A DNA stretch of 64,000 nt from Chryseobacterium pennae (GTDB lineage Bacteria > Bacteroidota > Bacteroidia > Flavobacteriales > Weeksellaceae): positions 62,001 to 126,000 of the forward strand of contig NZ_QNVT01000012.1 of NCBI RefSeq assembly GCF_003385515.1, written 5' to 3'. Positions 60,983 through 64,000 of the stretch are shown here, piece by piece (within the stretch, counting starts at the first letter, position 1; the number at the start of each line of letters is the position of its first letter). The notes under the pieces are model-generated. The model did no database searches and had not been told where the DNA came from. It was given only the letters and a program-made list of their open reading frames with translations. Both the position numbers and the translations under genes were made by a program.

Positions 60983-62605
60983 CTACTTTAGACCCCGACC
61001 AGATTTTGGTTTTCTGGTTTTTAGTTTATTATCCCTGTGCTCCTTTATCGGTTGTTTATTCACTTTTTCAGCCGTTTGGGAAGCAGTCGCCTTCAGCGAT
61101 ATTTCCAAAGTGCCGACCTGTTCGGCAACAAAGACACTGGTCAGTTTCACTTGCTTTAAACCAACTTTTGGATCCAGACCTTGTAATAAGTTCCAGCCTA
61201 TAGGATCCATCCGTTTTAAAGAAGGAAATGAAAACAGACCGACATTCTTCGGAATTTCCTTTGTTTTAATAAAATCCAGATCTTCAATTGCCTTTGTTGA
61301 AGTATTATATGGCACAATAAAACACTCTTTTTCGGGATTAAAATACTTTTGAATATCTGAGAATAAAATTGGCTTAACTGATCTTGGATAATATGGTCTT
61401 AACATTCCTCTCTCTAATTCAACAAAATATTGTTCACCGCCGGGCCCAAAAACCAGGTCCGGAGTATTTCCCGCCATGCGTTCTTTAAACATCAATGTAT
61501 TGGCCATCAGGTCAAAGTCTGTCATCTGGAGAACTTTTTGTACACTTATATGCTTCTTTTCGGCAATTTCAAGGGGAGCCATTTTTACAAATTCCGGAAT
61601 TTCTACATAGTGTGTCGTTTCGTGGTTGAATGATTCTTTGGGGATGTTTTTAATCTTGGTATCATAATAAAATCCGTAACCATTTTGTATCTCCTGAAAA
61701 TCCCGAAAATAAAGAATATTGTTTTCATTACCCTTCTCCAGAAGTTGGTAGCCCACAACATCAACAATAAAATCAGTTCCTAAAATCTTAATGGTCGATA
61801 CTCCATCTTTTCTCTTTTTTTCATACTCCCTTCGAAGTTTCATGGACTGGCTATCCTCATGATCATTTTTTTCCAACGGTATCACTTCAGCAACATGCTG
61901 CAGCTTAACGTCGCAAAAAATATGTCCGGTATAAGCATTTCCATATTTTTCACCTGCCTTCATACAGTCCAATGAAGCAACATCTTTTACCATCACCTTT
62001 ATACGATCTTCCACTTTATCCCAGCTCCCATCAGCACCGGGATTAACAGCCTTATTTTCCCGGGTATCATAATATAGAAAATAGATCCCCTCTACATCAT
62101 CATAATAGCATTGACGGTAATCCCACAAAGAAATCGTTTCGCCTTCCCAACCTTTTGGGCGAAGTGAGTTCTCCTCATAAAGAACTTCATAAATCCTGCC
62201 CGCTAAATCAATGGTCGGCAACTCACCGCTGATCCTTCTGTCGTATAACTTTTTATTATAATCGACAATAATATCATAATCGGTCCTTGTCTTGAGGTCC
62301 TGCAAAGTGCAATTGTACGCTTCGACCATTCCCAAAGGATCTAACAGACCAAGACGAGGAACCTTCACAGGTATTTCCTCCTCCCCATTTTCCTTTCCCC
62401 TGCTTAAGCTTTTTCTTTTGGGATTGTAGCCAAATTCGTAGTGAGTACCGCAATCCTTCATGTCCAAAAAACTGATCTCATTTGTTTTATCGCCATATTC
62501 AACAAGACTGGTTTCTGGGTTTGCATATTTTACAAGTGCAAAACGGCTGATGTCCACCTGAAAAGGCGTTCCTTCTATTTCGAAAACGGGTAACCGTCGT
62601 TTCAT
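60983..62605 (-). CDS. Unnamed modular protein, element family member C (double length)
   Basis: A 540-residue protein made of two tandem copies of the family's roughly 260-residue unit. Copy 1 (about 1-270) begins MKRRLPVFEIEGTPFQVD and carries LLDPLGMVEAYN and ELPTIDLAGRIYEV. Copy 2 (about 275-505) begins STIKILGTDFIVDVVGY and carries MTDFDLMANTL, SDIQKYFNPEKECFIVPYN and MDPIGWNLLQGLDPKVGLK. The C-terminal tail is basic (NKLKTRKPKSGRGLK). There is no signal peptide. It lies between the traD-like gene and family gene B. No known domain is recognised; intact length and repeated motifs argue for selection. Confidence 0.78.
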   Translation of the reverse strand: MKRRLPVFEIEGTPFQVDISRFALVKYANPETSLVEYGDKTNEISFLDMKDCGTHYEFGYNPKRKSLSRGKENGEEEIPVKVPRLGLLDPLGMVEAYNCTLQDLKTRTDYDIIVDYNKKLYDRRISGELPTIDLAGRIYEVLYEENSLRPKGWEGETISLWDYRQCYYDDVEGIYFLYYDTRENKAVNPGADGSWDKVEDRIKVMVKDVASLDCMKAGEKYGNAYTGHIFCDVKLQHVAEVIPLEKNDHEDSQSMKLRREYEKKRKDGVSTIKILGTDFIVDVVGYQLLEKGNENNILYFRDFQEIQNGYGFYYDTKIKNIPKESFNHETTHYVEIPEFVKMAPLEIAEKKHISVQKVLQMTDFDLMANTLMFKERMAGNTPDLVFGPGGEQYFVELERGMLRPYYPRSVKPILFSDIQKYFNPEKECFIVPYNTSTKAIEDLDFIKTKEIPKNVGLFSFPSLKRMDPIGWNLLQGLDPKVGLKQVKLTSVFVAEQVGTLEISLKATASQTAEKVNKQPIKEHRDNKLKTRKPKSGRGLK

Positions 62606-62740
62606 TGTTTTTAAATTTGTAATTAAATCTTTGTATTACCTCCTTTCTTTTTTGTATAAACCATAAATTAACTCAATTCTCCAAGTTCAGTTTTGGTACA
62701 TACTTAGTAAGTTCGCCGATCTGATTCAACATTTGAACTG

Positions 62741-63337
62741 TTAAATGAAATCATCAATATCAAATTTTTCATAGCCATCCTGCGGATTATAATCAGCAGC
62801 TTCATTGATTTTAATATTTCGATCAAGAAGCATCGCTATCCGCTGTGATGCATCTCCAATGGAACTCTCCAAAAGTCCATATAATTCCGTCCCCTGAACT
62901 TTTTGCATAACATCCACAACTACATTTTCCTGTTCAGACCCTAGATCACTTTGCTGAAGCAGTTTACCGACATCCATCATTTCTTCCATTGAGACGGCCT
63001 TACTAAAGCGGTCATCATAGGGTAAAGGTTCATCATCCCATTCGTCATAAATTGGACTTCCGATCCTAGAATCATCTGTTGAAACCACTGTTGGGACACT
63101 TTTAGGTTCAGCAAAAAAGTGAGTTGATTTGAGCATTTTTTTATGAATATCTATAGGTTTATTATAAACTCTTTCAGGGATCAGATTTGGTTTGCCCATA
63201 ATGTCAATAATTTCCGACGTCTCATTGTTGTCGGTTTGCCGTATATTGTTATTAACGATCTTCACCTTGTCAACAGCAAGCAGAAAAATAACAATCAATA
63301 AACACACTATAATAATTATCTGTACTAAGTCATCCAT
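62741..63337 (-). CDS. Conjugal transfer protein, TraD-like
   Basis: A 198-residue protein anchored by one N-terminal helix (LVQIIIIVCLLIVIFLLAV) and followed by a polar acidic region. The second half has SMEEMMDVGKLLQQSDL and TELYGLLESSIGDASQRIAMLLDR. This layout and the position after the DUF3408 gene suit TraD of Bacteroidota elements, whose role is unclear. It ends 135 bases before family gene C, a gap with no visible gene. Naming is by position and topology only. Confidence 0.6.
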   Translation of the reverse strand: MDDLVQIIIIVCLLIVIFLLAVDKVKIVNNNIRQTDNNETSEIIDIMGKPNLIPERVYNKPIDIHKKMLKSTHFFAEPKSVPTVVSTDDSRIGSPIYDEWDDEPLPYDDRFSKAVSMEEMMDVGKLLQQSDLGSEQENVVVDVMQKVQGTELYGLLESSIGDASQRIAMLLDRNIKINEAADYNPQDGYEKFDIDDFI

Positions 63338-63343
63338 AATCTT

Positions 63344-63745
63344 TTAAATTATCGGTTTAAAACGTTCATTGAAGTACGAAGTAATGTCCTCTCCAAATTC
63401 TCTGAAATGATATTCCAAAATATTATCTATGTAGGAATAGAGTGTCACTTTATCTTCCCTTGTCAATTGTACTACCCTAAGTAAACGTTCATGAAATTCG
63501 GAGCGGATATAAACAACCTTACCGTTTCGTCCGGATGGAAAACGGTTGATCAGAAACGTTTCTTCATAATCAACTTTCTTTGATGCGGATGCTTTTGACC
63601 GCCCGCGGGTATAGTTCTCCTTATTTTCCTCCTGTTTTAATGAACCATTTTGCCGGGCAGCTTCATCACCGCTCATAATGTTCATTAGGTAATCCTCATC
63701 AACGATCGATTTTTCAGTATCGCCGGTTCCCTTTCCTTTTGCCAT
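63344..63745 (-). CDS. DUF3408 protein (TraB/TraC-like)
   Basis: A 133-residue protein with a disordered basic first half (RGRSKASASKK) and a C-terminal ribbon-helix-helix-like domain: VVYIRSEFHERLLRVVQLTREDKVTLYSYIDNILEYHF (core YSYIDNILEYHFREFG). DUF3408 proteins follow the ParA gene in tra operons and probably bind DNA, perhaps in partition or relaxosome control. Its ATG lies 11 bases after the ParA stop, and it is followed at 6 bases by the traD-like gene. Confidence 0.82.
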   Translation of the reverse strand: MAKGKGTGDTEKSIVDEDYLMNIMSGDEAARQNGSLKQEENKENYTRGRSKASASKKVDYEETFLINRFPSGRNGKVVYIRSEFHERLLRVVQLTREDKVTLYSYIDNILEYHFREFGEDITSYFNERFKPII

Positions 63746-63756
63746 ATTTTCAAAAT

Positions 63757-64000
63757 TTATAAATGAACTATCCTTAAGAATTCTGAAATAAATAGATCAA
63801 AATTTGTTACTTTCAATAATTGCGATTCAGCTGGCAATAGGCTTGATCTAAACACATAATTGACGGTATCATCAATTTCCTTTCGAAAACGCTTACTGTC
63901 TCTGATTCCTGACTTCATGATTAATAGGCCTAGCTCCTGAACTGTATCACTGTAGGTTTTATAAAGACCGGTCTTCTCTCTCCCATCAACCTGATTCCAA
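63757..64000 (-). CDS. ParA-family ATPase TraA, C-terminal end (partial)
   Basis: The frame runs off the right edge; 80 residues are visible before TAA. The segment reads YSDTVQELGLLIMKSGIRDS, then KRFRKEIDDTVNYVFRSSLLP, as in the C-terminal part of the ParA-like proteins that open CTnDOT-type tra operons. The Walker motifs lie outside the window. It is the first visible gene of the tra operon on this strand. Confidence 0.7.
   Translation of the reverse strand, partial: WNQVDGREKTGLYKTYSDTVQELGLLIMKSGIRDSKRFRKEIDDTVNYVFRSSLLPAESQLLKVTNFDLFISEFLRIVHL

Noticed and set aside
1-64000. CRISPR arrays, rRNA genes, integrase genes, relaxase genes, attachment sites
   Set aside because: I looked for spaced direct repeats, conserved rRNA segments, tyrosine recombinase or relaxase motifs and found none; the tandem repeats present have no spacers of CRISPR type.

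Overview
The window reads as Bacteroidota DNA (AT-rich, SusC/SusD pairs, FecR/ECF sigma pairs, TAnnTTTG-type -7 promoter elements, almost no Shine-Dalgarno sites). The gene content best fits Sphingobacteriaceae or a relative of Chryseobacterium; the genus is inference. Both ends are typical of a large conjugative element: a PRTRC cassette on the + strand at the left and a CTnDOT-type tra operon on the - strand at the right. The middle looks like cargo. No integrase, attachment site, relaxase or 16S gene is visible, so an integrated element cannot be told from a plasmid.

Layout. (1) 1-5054: small unknown genes, then PRTRC E, C, F, B (E2-like) and ThiF (E1-like), ending in a cluster of perfect inverted repeats. 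(2) 5392-6216: the first member of an unnamed modular protein family whose other members sit inside the tra operon. (3) 6328-11862 (-): a VgrG island with two unknown genes, a glycine-zipper effector ending in an Ntox15-like DNase domain, and a Tdi1-like immunity protein. (4) 12448-24165: an AraC/TPR regulator, repeats, a small lipoprotein, a MauE/DoxX-like membrane protein, a DUF6520-like peptide, a TlpA-like protein broken at an A9 run, then SusD, SusC, FecR and an ECF sigma factor. (5) 24404-31395: a damage-response mutagenesis block (S24/XRE regulator diverging from dinB-dnaE) followed by a PD-(D/E)XK protein and a GNAT enzyme. (6) 31447-38534 (-): unknown genes, then a secreted REase-type polymorphic toxin with candidate immunity genes, flanked by two paralogous transglutaminase-like proteins. 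(7) 38764-38887: a long nested hairpin with no gene. (8) 39135-50443: a second sigma/FecR/SusC/SusD locus with an S9 peptidase, a DUF6520-like peptide, a MauE-propeller fusion, four 21-bp tandem repeats and an AraC-type regulator. (9) 50712-64000 (-): traQ, O, N, M, L, K, J, I, G, F, E, two genes of the unnamed family, a traD-like gene, a DUF3408 gene and the end of a ParA gene.

How it fits together. The tra genes would build a type IV secretion apparatus, but the VirB4-like ATPase gene traG is split by a 53-bp hairpin insertion exactly inside its Walker A codons. The PRTRC set looks like a ubiquitin-like conjugation system whose small C protein ends in glycine. The two SusCD loci share one plan (ECF sigma, FecR, intercistronic hairpin, SusC, SusD, peptide, MauE-like protein, AraC regulator, short direct repeats), so they look like two versions of one uptake or maturation module. 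The toxin loci are interbacterial-competition cargo. The strongest candidates for something undescribed are the traG hairpin, the modular protein family of the element, and the duplicated peptide/MauE/SusCD module.
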